Assembly: GCA_016707115.1 (NCBI GenBank)
Contig: JADJIH010000027.1
Coordinates: forward strand, 1 to 64,000
Length of the DNA: 64,000 nt
Source: Ignavibacteriales bacterium
GTDB taxonomy: Bacteria; Bacteroidota; Ignavibacteria; Ignavibacteriales; Ignavibacteriaceae
Direction: 5' to 3'
Shown: positions 29,701-37,800 of the stretch, one piece after another
How positions within the stretch are numbered: position 1 is the first letter of the stretch
Layout: every line of letters begins with the position of its first letter
Translations under genes and position numbers: made by a program
The notes under the pieces: model-generated
Databases searched by the model: none
What the model was told of the DNA's origin: nothing
Seen by the model: the letters and a program-made list of their open reading frames with translations, nothing else

Positions 29701-30930
29701 ATAGATAAGGACAAGCTCGAAAAAATAATTTACAATCTTCTTTCTAATGCTTTTAAGTTTACACCAGTTAGCGGAAGCATTTCTGTTAATGTTAATAAAA
29801 TTTCTATCGATGAAAATGAGTATGCGGAAATAAAAGTTTCTGATACAGGGATTGGCATCCCGCATCAAAAACTAGAAAAAATATTTGATCGTTTTTACCA
29901 GGTTGATGATTCAAATCAAAGGTCGTTTGGCGGATCAGGAATTGGGTTAGCTCTTGTTAAAGAATTAATTGATTTGCATAAATGGAACATTACAGTTGTG
30001 AGTGAAATTGATAAAGGCACTGAGTTTACAATACATATCCCTTTACACGATGATTATCTGAATGAAGATCAAAAAGTAAAATCAGATTTAAGGAATGATG
30101 TTGAGAAACAAAAAAATATTTCTGAATCAATTGAAGAAGAAGATTCTGAAAAACCATCAGAAGAAATATTAGATATCACTAAACCATCAATTCTTATCGT
30201 TGAAGATTCCAATGATGTTCGTTTATATCTAACTGATCTTTTGAATCAAGAGTATATTCTTTACGAAGCGAGCAATGGGAAAGAAGGAATTATAATTGCT
30301 CAAGAAAAAATTCCCGATTTAATAATAAGCGATGTGATGATGCCGGAAATGGATGGAATGGAATTTTGCAGAAGAATAAAAACAGACTGGATTACAAGCC
30401 ACATTCCGGTAATTATGTTAACAGCAAAAGCCTCCGGTGAAAGTAAAATACAAGGACTGGAAACCGGTGCAGATGATTATCTTACGAAGCCATTTAACTC
30501 AAAGGAATTATTTGTTAGAGTAAAAAACCTTCTTGAGCAGAGAAGACTTCTTAGAGAAAAATTCAGCAAAGAGGAAAACAAAAAACCAGAAACAGTTACA
30601 GCAAATCCGCTTGATGAAGAATTTATACAAAAAGCTTTTTCCCTTGCTGAAAAAAATCTTGATAATGTAAATTTTGATACAGAAACTTTTGCAAAAGAAA
30701 TGTTCTTAAGCCGAATGCAGCTTCACAGAAAATTGCAGGCGATTACAGGGCAAACTCCCGGAGATTTTGTAAGATCTTTCAGGCTAAAGAAAGCTGCTCA
30801 AATGTTAAAAGAAAACCGGCTATCTGTTACACAAATAGCTTTTGCGGTTGGATACAACAGTCCTTCCCAATTTTCCCGTGCTTTTTCCAAGCAATATAAT
30901 TGCACACCTACAGAATATTTAAATAAGTAG
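26737..30930 (+). CDS. Second hybrid two-component system protein
   Basis: This 1397-residue protein has the same architecture as the 18383 gene: signal peptide ending SADLLAQ, Reg_prop blades (GFIWLATDDGLNRFD, GFIWIGTKSGELNRYD, DRMWIGTNGGGLNLL), Y_Y_Y domain, and a span at about 828-850. HisKA follows with phospho-His 888 (FANLSHEFRTP), then HATPase (SDTGIGIPH, GSGIGLAL), a receiver with Asp 1199 (LIISDVMMPEMDG) and an AraC helix-turn-helix at the end (QMLKENRLSVTQIAFAVGYN). It lies directly upstream of two T9SS enzyme genes whose leaders carry identical direct repeats, the site type AraC regulators bind. I infer that it controls them. The ATG at 26737 gives the complete signal peptide. Confidence 0.93.
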   Translation: MFNRNLIIHLKYYLIIFFLFYSADLLAQNIPFKHLTTENGLSNNKILDVIQDKTGFIWLATDDGLNRFDGYRFKVYRHKSNDSTSISNNNVWTLFEDRAGFIWIGTKSGELNRYDPDTDRFTSWEIKSEFVKENSIKSIYEDSQGAIWIGTYKSGLYRFDPVTEKIENWRNAPLNKSSLSNNYITSIVEDTDGNLLISTYIGLNKFNYQKSKNNFIKYFYDINNPNTLSNNLIWSLSKSKNDPKLIWIGTADGLTSYRSDSKSFSRIQISNPQNIQFGTSTGNVIEEINEEEKLLWIDSYAGLLRINQNTGQSSRYLSQKNSSDYLINNQINKILKDRSGVTWIATENGLSYFSSKSTKFNNVHSNKYGVLDFNLLKDKNITAITQTSNGTIWFGTDNGLYQSNNVNGKIIIKEYPGLKGIHIWSLTSTEADDLWIGTYGSGLIFLDVKNNQIKKWQFTDRRLQTQSVLFNKSVLNDDQNNLWIGFWGLGLAKINNVTRDFKLWQSTAKNSESGISHNDVWALYRDSKDRMWIGTNGGGLNLLVDEANSEFIKWLADENQPNSISGNSIYSIIESKTGKHNTKSNQTILWIGTNKGLNKFVISNSANASEKSRFNVEIIKYSIKDGLADNSINGILEDADGNLWLGTNSGITLFEVAKNKFTNFTKSDGIIGSNFNTASAFKTQNGLLLFGSSSGLNYFDPKQIIPSSYFAPVVLTDFQIFNQSINAGEKSPLTKNISIAKEVILSYNQNVFSFEFAALDYNSPQSIQYAYMMEGFDEDWIESGSRRFVTYTNLSPGTYKFKVKATNADGIWNENATELAVIINSPWWATGWAYALYVLVIIAGLYTIRRFELNRTRLKNILRMQEYEAIKQKEIDETKSRFFANLSHEFRTPLMLIKGPLEQLIDDESNKKNIDRYKMIQRNTENLQSLIDQLLELTQLESASVPVKAAKENLISVLRGLLSSFESLADDKKIKLTFNSKYDLLPAWIDKDKLEKIIYNLLSNAFKFTPVSGSISVNVNKISIDENEYAEIKVSDTGIGIPHQKLEKIFDRFYQVDDSNQRSFGGSGIGLALVKELIDLHKWNITVVSEIDKGTEFTIHIPLHDDYLNEDQKVKSDLRNDVEKQKNISESIEEEDSEKPSEEILDITKPSILIVEDSNDVRLYLTDLLNQEYILYEASNGKEGIIIAQEKIPDLIISDVMMPEMDGMEFCRRIKTDWITSHIPVIMLTAKASGESKIQGLETGADDYLTKPFNSKELFVRVKNLLEQRRLLREKFSKEENKKPETVTANPLDEEFIQKAFSLAEKNLDNVNFDTETFAKEMFLSRMQLHRKLQAITGQTPGDFVRSFRLKKAAQMLKENRLSVTQIAFAVGYNSPSQFSRAFSKQYNCTPTEYLNK

Positions 30931-30932
30931 GG

Positions 30933-30950
30933 AGCGGATTCCCATCCGCT
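30933..30950 (+). terminator. Hairpin directly after the second HTCS
   Basis: AGCGGAT-TCCC-ATCCGCT, a seven-pair stem three bases after the stop codon, without a T-run. A likely mRNA 3' structure. Confidence 0.45.
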
Positions 30951-30968
30951 TCGTACTATTCTGTTCGT

Positions 30969-30992
30969 CAGTCTGAGCGGAGACGAAGACTG
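30969..30992. repeat. Palindromic dispersed repeat element, copy 1
   Basis: The hairpin arms CAGTCT and AGACTG enclose a core with CTGAGCGGAG and CGAAG. The same core occurs at 34351-34372 with arms ACCCT/AGGGT. The arms differ but stay paired, so the stem is conserved by compensating changes. Confidence 0.6.
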
Positions 30993-31048
30993 AAAGTTCA
31001 ACACAGCAACCTGCAAATATCAATATTTGTGTCCTTCCCTCACATAAT

Positions 31049-31113
31049 GTTACAAAACAGCAAGAGATAGTTACAAAAACGAGCGCAATGGCTTAGCAAT
31101 TAAAATACTTTTG
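31049..31113 (+). promoter_or_regulatory. Direct-repeat operator and promoter, copy 1
   Basis: GTTACAAAA at 31049-31057 and again at 31070-31078, a 21-bp period (two helical turns). TACTTTTG at 31106-31113 fits the Bacteroidota -7 element TAnnTTTG. The same arrangement lies at 34626-34690. Direct repeats at this spacing suit a dimeric AraC-type activator placed at the -35 region; the HTCS gene just upstream is the natural candidate. Confidence 0.6.
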
Positions 31114-31133
31114 CACACAAAAACAGAAACTAT

Positions 31134-31274
31134 ATGAAAAGTCTATCAGCAAAAATGACTGACAATAACGAACAAATAAAAACACAGATTAAAAAGATGA
31201 CAATGGCAATAATTGCAGTTTCTGTTTTAATACTTCTATCCCTTGTAATGATAATAACAAACTTTTTTAATTGA
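31134..31274 (+). CDS. Small single-span membrane protein (46 aa), conserved with 34711
   Basis: A 46-residue frame, too short for routine gene calling: polar N-terminus MKSLSAKMTDNNEQIKTQIK, then one membrane span (MAIIAVSVLILLSLVMIIT). The paralog at 34711 matches it at about 32 of 44 positions, with mostly conservative changes (K/Q, T/S, M/L), and the frame is kept. It begins 21 bases after a promoter-like TACTTTTG and ends 28 bases before the propeller-lipase gene. The N-in/C-out topology fits the KK motif before the span. Function is unknown. Its place ahead of a T9SS cargo suggests a regulatory, leader-peptide or export-helper role, which is inference. Confidence 0.7.
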   Translation: MKSLSAKMTDNNEQIKTQIKKMTMAIIAVSVLILLSLVMIITNFFN

Positions 31275-31302
31275 TAAACCTATACTGATTAGGAGAACAT
31301 TT

Positions 31303-34300
31303 ATGAAAATAATTTCTTTTCTTTTTTTACTGATAATCTTACCTATACAAATTAGTGCACAGGTAACAGAGGAATGGGTCTCAAGATATAATGGACCCGG
31401 AGACCTATCTGATAATTCAAGAGATTTAGCAGTTGATAGCGATGGTAATATATATGTAACAGGCAGTAGCTATGGCGGTTCAACAAATTGGGATTACGCT
31501 ACAATTAAATACGATTCTGCAGGTAATGAGCAATGGGTACAACGATATAGTGGATCTGGAAATTCATCCCATGATGAGGCGACATCAATAGTTCTTGATA
31601 ATGAAGGCAATGTTTGTGTAACAGGTTATATTTCTGGAGACGGTACAAGACCTGATTATGCCACCATTAAATATAATTCTGAAGGTGTTCAGCAGTGGGT
31701 CCAAATATATAATAGTCCAGGTAATGGAGATGACAGGGCAAAATCAATCGCGGTTGATAGTGATGGAAATGTATATGTTACAGGTTACAGTTTTGGGAAC
31801 GTTACAATTACTGATTATGACTACACTACAATCAAATACAGCTCTACGGGGGTTCAACAATGGGTTAAAACATATAATGGAAATGGAACAGAAAACGACG
31901 AAGATATAGCTGCAGCAATTGTATCAGATAGTCAGGGTAATGTATATGTTACTGGCGTAAGCTACCGCGATAATAATGGTTATGAGTATGCCACAATTAA
32001 ATATAATTCTGCTGGTATTGAACAATGGGTGCAGAGATATCACGACTTGAATCATAGTTCCAGTAATCCAAGTTCAATTACAGTTGACAATCAAGGCAAT
32101 GTTTATGTAACTGGCAGTCTTTATCTTTTAACTGATAGCTATGGAGGAGAAACACTTTATGATTACGCGACAGTTAAATATAACTCTGCAGGAGTAGAAC
32201 AGTGGGTACAAAAATATAATGGAACTGCAGGAGATTTTTCTGTTGATACAGCTAGTGATCTGGTAGTTGATAATAACGGGAATGTATATGTTACAGGTTC
32301 AAGTGAAGGTGAGACAATTAGTGACTATGCAACAGTTAAATACAATGCAGATGGTGTTGAGCAATGGGTGCAAAGATACAATGGAATTGGAAATGGAGAG
32401 GACAGAGCAAATTCGATTGCTATTGATAATAATAGTAATATTTATGTAACGGGTGTTAGCATAGGAAACAGTACATTAAATGACTATACCACGATTAAAT
32501 ATAATGCAGCAGGTGATTCACAATGGGTACAAACATATAATGGAACTGGAAATAACGACGATTACGGAACAGCAGTAGAGGTTGATAATATAGGTAATGT
32601 ATATGTTACAGGATTTAGTGTTGGAATTCCAATTACTTCAGGTTATGACTATGCAACAATAAAATATTCACAACCGACAGCACCCCGTTATCCTGTTTTT
32701 ATTGTTCCAGGTATTGCTGGAACTTATGCAGCAAATTTAAACTATGATCTTGGATGGTTGTTAAAACGCGGTATATCACCGGACAGTATTCAGATTGATC
32801 CTCTGGGAAGAGTTTATGATGATATTATTATCACCCTTGAAAACCTGGGTTATGAAAAGGGTAAAGATTTATTTGTAGTTAATTACGATTGGCGCTTAAC
32901 CCCTGGACCAATAGACAATATTATTGATGGACGTATTGATGGTGTTACTGGTGTTTCACTTTCGAGTGGGCAGTTTAATTACGGAGTTGATTATTTAGGC
33001 TGGTATATAAAGCAAGCTTGTGAAAGATGGAGGCAGGATCACAATGAGGAACTTGATTCTATAGATATAATTTCACACAGTACAGGCGGTTTAGTAACTC
33101 GCACATATATTCAAAGTGATGCTTATGGGGCTGTTTATGATAACACCAATAATTATAAATTGCCAAAGATCAGAAACTTTGTAATGATTGGAGTTCCAAA
33201 TCGTGGGGCGTCAAAACCCTGGAATCCTACAAAAGATAACTGGACAGGTGATGTTGCTTATCGCTTTGTCTTATCAAAAATAATTAACCGTGCATATCAA
33301 AAAGTTTTGCAGGATAATATCATAACTGGTCCAGACGGTAATATCACTAAAAGTTCAATTATGGATTCTTCAGGTGTGCCAAATAAAGAACTTTTTATAA
33401 GTAAATATGTCCCAACTATCCGTTACTTATTAGCGACTTATGATTTTATTGATTTTGGAGGCGGACTTACTAACATTAATAACGATGATGATAATAAAAA
33501 CACAATTTTATTAGATCTTAATAATGGTTTCGATATAAATCCTCTTAACGATCCAAATGGTTTTCTGGATTCTGCCAATGTAACAGTGATTTATGGAACT
33601 GGGGAAACAACAAAATTTTCAGTAATAAAGAGAATAGATTTTGAATTCAACGCGGTTCAGTCTTTTACCGACTGGATCCCTTTTAATGCTCTTCCTGGAA
33701 CAGTATGGTATAAGGATATAGAGTTTGATAATAATGGAGATGGGACTGTTCCAACAATTTCTTCAGCAGGGCAATTCTTAATTGATACCAGAGCAACTTT
33801 AATAGAATTTACCACTGGTGATCATACAAAACTTGTTTCTCAAATAAATGTTCAAAGCACAATATTGGATTTGTTAGATGTTCCTTATAATCTTATAGAT
33901 ATTTCAACAGGTAACTCAACTAATTATGATGTGGTATCAAATATTATCAGCGATCCTGTAGAGCTTGTTCTTACAGATGGGTCGGGAAATAGAATTGGAT
34001 ACACTAATACAACAGGTGCCATAACCGAAATACAAAACAGTTTTTGGGCTGGAAGTACGGATGGAATGGGTTATGTGTTTGGCTCTATTCAGGAACCAAT
34101 AAACTTACAACTAACAGGATTGGGAGAAAATTATTACGTTATGGTTAGTATTGAAGATTCAGGGAAATCCGGAGGAGTTGTCCTTGAAGGTTTTCTTGCC
34201 TCTGGTGAAGTTATCAATTATCAGATAACTCTTAATCCTGTATCAGTTGAACAAAATAATTCTTTAATCCCACAAAACTTTGCTCTTGAACAAAATTACC

Positions 34301-34557
34301 CCAACCCATTTAATCCAACAACAACTATTAAATACACGATCCCGAATGTCACCCTGAGCGGAGTCGAAGGGTCTCGAGTGTTACTTAAAGTTTACGATGT
34401 ACTTGGAAATGAAATCGCAACACTCGTTAACGAAGAAAAACCAGCAGGTAATTACAAAGTTGAGTTTAACGCTTCCAATCTTGCAAGCGGAATATACTTC
34501 TACAGATTGCAGGCAGGTTCATTTGTTGAAACTAAAAAGATGATACTGCTGAGATAA
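31303..34557 (+). CDS. Secreted T9SS protein: SBBP propeller repeats plus LCAT/lipase-like hydrolase
   Basis: The protein has 1084 residues. A signal peptide is followed by eight repeats of about 50 residues (residues about 28-460) of the type DSDGNIYVTGSSYGG, DYATIKYDSAG, EQWVQRYNG, i.e. SBBP beta-propeller blades. An alpha/beta hydrolase domain follows (about 460-860): YPVFIVPGIAGT, nucleophile Ser593 in IISHSTGGLVTR, and probable catalytic His841 in TGDHTKLV. The layout matches LCAT-type lipases/acylhydrolases. The T9SS type A tail starts near 990 (LEQNYPNPFNPTTTIKYTIP) and ends KKMILLR. The tail contains an in-frame palindromic repeat that encodes VTLSGVEGSRV. The substrate is unknown; extracellular lipid or ester hydrolysis is likely. 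AGGAG precedes the start. Confidence 0.88.
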   Translation: MKIISFLFLLIILPIQISAQVTEEWVSRYNGPGDLSDNSRDLAVDSDGNIYVTGSSYGGSTNWDYATIKYDSAGNEQWVQRYSGSGNSSHDEATSIVLDNEGNVCVTGYISGDGTRPDYATIKYNSEGVQQWVQIYNSPGNGDDRAKSIAVDSDGNVYVTGYSFGNVTITDYDYTTIKYSSTGVQQWVKTYNGNGTENDEDIAAAIVSDSQGNVYVTGVSYRDNNGYEYATIKYNSAGIEQWVQRYHDLNHSSSNPSSITVDNQGNVYVTGSLYLLTDSYGGETLYDYATVKYNSAGVEQWVQKYNGTAGDFSVDTASDLVVDNNGNVYVTGSSEGETISDYATVKYNADGVEQWVQRYNGIGNGEDRANSIAIDNNSNIYVTGVSIGNSTLNDYTTIKYNAAGDSQWVQTYNGTGNNDDYGTAVEVDNIGNVYVTGFSVGIPITSGYDYATIKYSQPTAPRYPVFIVPGIAGTYAANLNYDLGWLLKRGISPDSIQIDPLGRVYDDIIITLENLGYEKGKDLFVVNYDWRLTPGPIDNIIDGRIDGVTGVSLSSGQFNYGVDYLGWYIKQACERWRQDHNEELDSIDIISHSTGGLVTRTYIQSDAYGAVYDNTNNYKLPKIRNFVMIGVPNRGASKPWNPTKDNWTGDVAYRFVLSKIINRAYQKVLQDNIITGPDGNITKSSIMDSSGVPNKELFISKYVPTIRYLLATYDFIDFGGGLTNINNDDDNKNTILLDLNNGFDINPLNDPNGFLDSANVTVIYGTGETTKFSVIKRIDFEFNAVQSFTDWIPFNALPGTVWYKDIEFDNNGDGTVPTISSAGQFLIDTRATLIEFTTGDHTKLVSQINVQSTILDLLDVPYNLIDISTGNSTNYDVVSNIISDPVELVLTDGSGNRIGYTNTTGAITEIQNSFWAGSTDGMGYVFGSIQEPINLQLTGLGENYYVMVSIEDSGKSGGVVLEGFLASGEVINYQITLNPVSVEQNNSLIPQNFALEQNYPNPFNPTTTIKYTIPNVTLSGVEGSRVLLKVYDVLGNEIATLVNEEKPAGNYKVEFNASNLASGIYFYRLQAGSFVETKKMILLR
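34351..34372. repeat. Palindromic dispersed repeat element, copy 2, inside a T9SS tail
   Basis: Arms ACCCT and AGGGT enclose GAGCGGAGTCGA. It lies within the coding sequence of the propeller-lipase and is translated as TLSGVEG between the IPN strand and LLKVYDVLGNE. The core is shared with 30969-30992. Confidence 0.65.
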
Positions 34558-34564
34558 TACCGAT

Positions 34565-34589
34565 GGGGAGCGAAAGCTCCCCGATTTTT
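34565..34589 (+). terminator. Intrinsic terminator after the propeller-lipase gene
   Basis: GGGGAGC-GAAA-GCTCCCC, then GATTTTT. A stable GNRA tetraloop stem eight bases after the stop codon. Confidence 0.8.
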
Positions 34590-34625
34590 CTCTAGTCATA
34601 AAAATTTTCAAAATTCCAATAAAAT

Positions 34626-34690
34626 GTTACAAAACAGCAAGAGATTGTTACAAAAACGAGAGCAATGGCTTAACTATTAAAATACTTTTG
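34626..34690 (+). promoter_or_regulatory. Direct-repeat operator and promoter, copy 2
   Basis: GTTACAAAA at 34626-34634 and 34647-34655, again 21 bp apart, with TACTTTTG at 34683-34690. Spacing between the elements is identical to copy 1 and the intervening bases are mostly conserved. Confidence 0.6.
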
Positions 34691-34710
34691 GACACCAAAA
34701 CAGAAACAAT

Positions 34711-34845
34711 ATGAAAAGTCTATCAGCACAAATGAGCGACAATAACGAAGAAATAAAAACACAGATTAAAAAGATGACATTAGCAATAATTGTAGTTGCC
34801 CTTTTAATCATTGTTTCTTTTGTAATGATAGTAACTAACATTTAA
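34711..34845 (+). CDS. Small single-span membrane protein (44 aa), conserved with 31134
   Basis: The 44-residue paralog of the 31134 gene starts MKSLSAQMSDNNEEIKTQIK and continues with the span LAIIVVALLIIVSFVMIVT. Most differences between the two are conservative and the frame has no gaps; only the C-terminal end varies. It starts 20 bases after TACTTTTG and ends 35 bases before the T9SS peptidase gene at 34881. There is no Shine-Dalgarno match, in keeping with many genes in this group. Function is unknown. Confidence 0.7.
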   Translation: MKSLSAQMSDNNEEIKTQIKKMTLAIIVVALLIIVSFVMIVTNI

Positions 34846-34880
34846 AGTAGTCAAAACAATAAACTGATACAGGAATAATT

Positions 34881-37800
34881 ATGAAAATAACACAGCACTT
34901 TAAAACACTGTTTTTAATAACTTCATTTTTGTTGTTAATAATCACAGTGCAAAACTATGCCCAATGGTCAAATGATCCCACAATAAATACTCCAATATCT
35001 ACTGCTGTTGGAAATCAATATGATTCGAAAATAGTCAGTGACGGATCAGGAGGGGCGATTATTGTATGGAAGGACGATCACAGTGGACCTGATAGTATTT
35101 ACATCTATGCACAAAGTATCAATGCATCAGGTATTGCTCAATGGGGCGATAATGGTGTCACAATCATTACCGGGAGTATATCAAATTTCATTATAATCAG
35201 TGATGGGTTAGGTGGAGTGATTATTACGTGGGAAAGCTACATAACCACGTCAGAATCAAATATCTATGCACAACGAATCAATGCATTAGGTGGAATTCAA
35301 TGGAATCCAAATGGAGTTGCGATTTGTACAGCGATCAATCACCAAAACATTTCAAGTATAGTTACTGATGAATTTGGCGGAGCGATCATTGTGTGGGATG
35401 ATAACCGCCTCAATGGAACAAATACTTTTGATATCTATGCACAACGGATCAATTCATTGGGCGCAGTTCAATGGACGACCAATGGAATTGCAATTTGCAC
35501 AGCACCAGATGACCAATTATTATCCAAAATGATTAGCGATGGATCTGGAGGTGCAATTATTACATGGCAGGATAAACGTAATACTTTATATTTTGATATT
35601 TACTCTCAGCGCATCAATGCATCGGGAAATGTTCAGTGGACTGTAAATGGAGTGACAGTTTGCTCGGCATCATTAAACCAAACTAATCCAAATATCGTTA
35701 GTGACAATTCAGGCGGAGCAATCATTACGTGGACTGATTATCGCGATTTAATAAATACCAATTCCAATATATACGCTCAGTTCATAAACGCATCAGGCAT
35801 TGTTCAATGGATCACCGATGGCATTGCTGTTTGTGCGGACATAAATTATCAAGAAAATCCCCAAATCGTTAGTGATAATTTAGGAGGAGCTATTATAACC
35901 TGGGAGGATTCACGCAACTTTACAAATACTCAATTTGATATCTACGCACAGCGGGTCAACACATCAGGCATATTTCAATGGATCACTGATGGTATTGTTA
36001 TATGTTCGGAAATTGGTAATCAATTATTTCCCCTGATCGTTAGTAATAACTCAGATGGTGCAATTATCGCTTGGTCGGATTTTCGTAATATTACAAATAC
36101 TCAAGGAGATATATATGCGCAAAATATAAATGCATCAGGTTTAGAGCAGTGGACTTCCAATGGCGTTGCGATTAGTACTGCAATTAATAACCAACAAATT
36201 CCCACAATCGTTAGCGATAGCTCTGGAGGTGCGATTATTACCTGGACAGATTGGCGCAGTGAAATTTATGCTGATATTTATGCACAAAAATATCCACCAA
36301 CATCACCACTTCAAATTACAAAGCCAACCCCTTATAGTAAATTTATTGCCGGTGAAAAGGATACTATTAAATGGACTGATGCCGGCTGGGCCGCTGTAAA
36401 TATTAAGTGCATAACTAATTTTGAAACTCCACTTGAATCTGAATTGATTCTTGCTCAAGGTATTCCAAATGCAAATTCTAAATTCGTATGGAATGTACCT
36501 GATACAACCCTTTCTTTCAGATCAAAAATAATAATTGAAAATGCTGATAACCCAACAGAAAAAATTGAAAGCGATATTTTTAGAATAAAACCTTATGTAC
36601 TTACAAGATTAAATCCAGATTCAACTTATTATGAATATAGAAAAGACAGAGATCAGTGGGGATTCAGCAATACGCGAGCTGATATGTGGCCACCAACCTG
36701 GTATAACCAGTTTGATTATCAGGGAATAGATCCTTTTACCAGCAGCCAATATTCACAATGGCAGGGTGATAATGTATTTGAAAATGCAATTGGCTCAGAT
36801 CATATGGATTGGGTATCCTGGGTTAATACCTTTTCGGTAAATGCTTGCTATACTAGTACAGATTTTGGGATATATAAACCGGCAGCAATGGAAAAGTGGA
36901 ATGCATGGAAAAAATTACTCTGGAATGGTTCTTGTTTTGGTATTGCTGTGGCAAATGCACTTGCATTTAGTCACAGAGAACAATTCAAAACTAAATATCC
37001 AAACTTCCCGGCTTTTATAAATCCAATTACTGTTATATCCGATACCGGCGTAAATAGAGTAGTTAATGAGTTATTCACTCACCAATACGGAAATCCGCAT
37101 CTGGCTATCAGAAAAAATATAGGGCTCATAAAAACTCCAACTCAAACTCTAAAAGAATTAATAGTAATGTTAAAAGAAGATAGCGCCACAATTAGAACAT
37201 TAAGCATTCTAAATAATGGTGTTGGCGGCGGTGGACACGCAATTTTAGCATATGGTTTAGAAAAAGATCCTGTAAACCCAAATGTTTTCCATATCAAAGT
37301 ATATGATAATTCAAATCCCAACTCGAATAATAGAATTAGAATTGATACTTCTGCAAATTTTAATAATGGAAACTGGAGTACACCGGATTGGGCTGGATGG
37401 GGTGGATTTAAATGGATTTATCTTAGAAACCCTACAATAGATTATTTAACAAACCCAACATTAGCTAAAGGAACGTCTCAGCAATCTCCATTTATTCTTG
37501 AGAACGATGAACTTGAGATATTCAATACAATTTCGGCTTCAATTCAAATCCGGGATAACTTTGGAAACCAGACAGGATTTAATAATAATTTAATTCAAAT
37601 AGATATTCCTGGTTCAGTCCCATTAGTTGTTGATAACGGAAGTGAAACACCGCCGTATGGCTACTCACTTTTTGCAGATAATTACTCTGTTGTGCTTAAT
37701 GACTTTGCAGAAGATACAGTTGAAACTTTTTTCTTTAGCGGTAATAAATCTTTTATGTATGAAAGAAGCGGAGCGATACAAACACAAACAGACAGAATAT

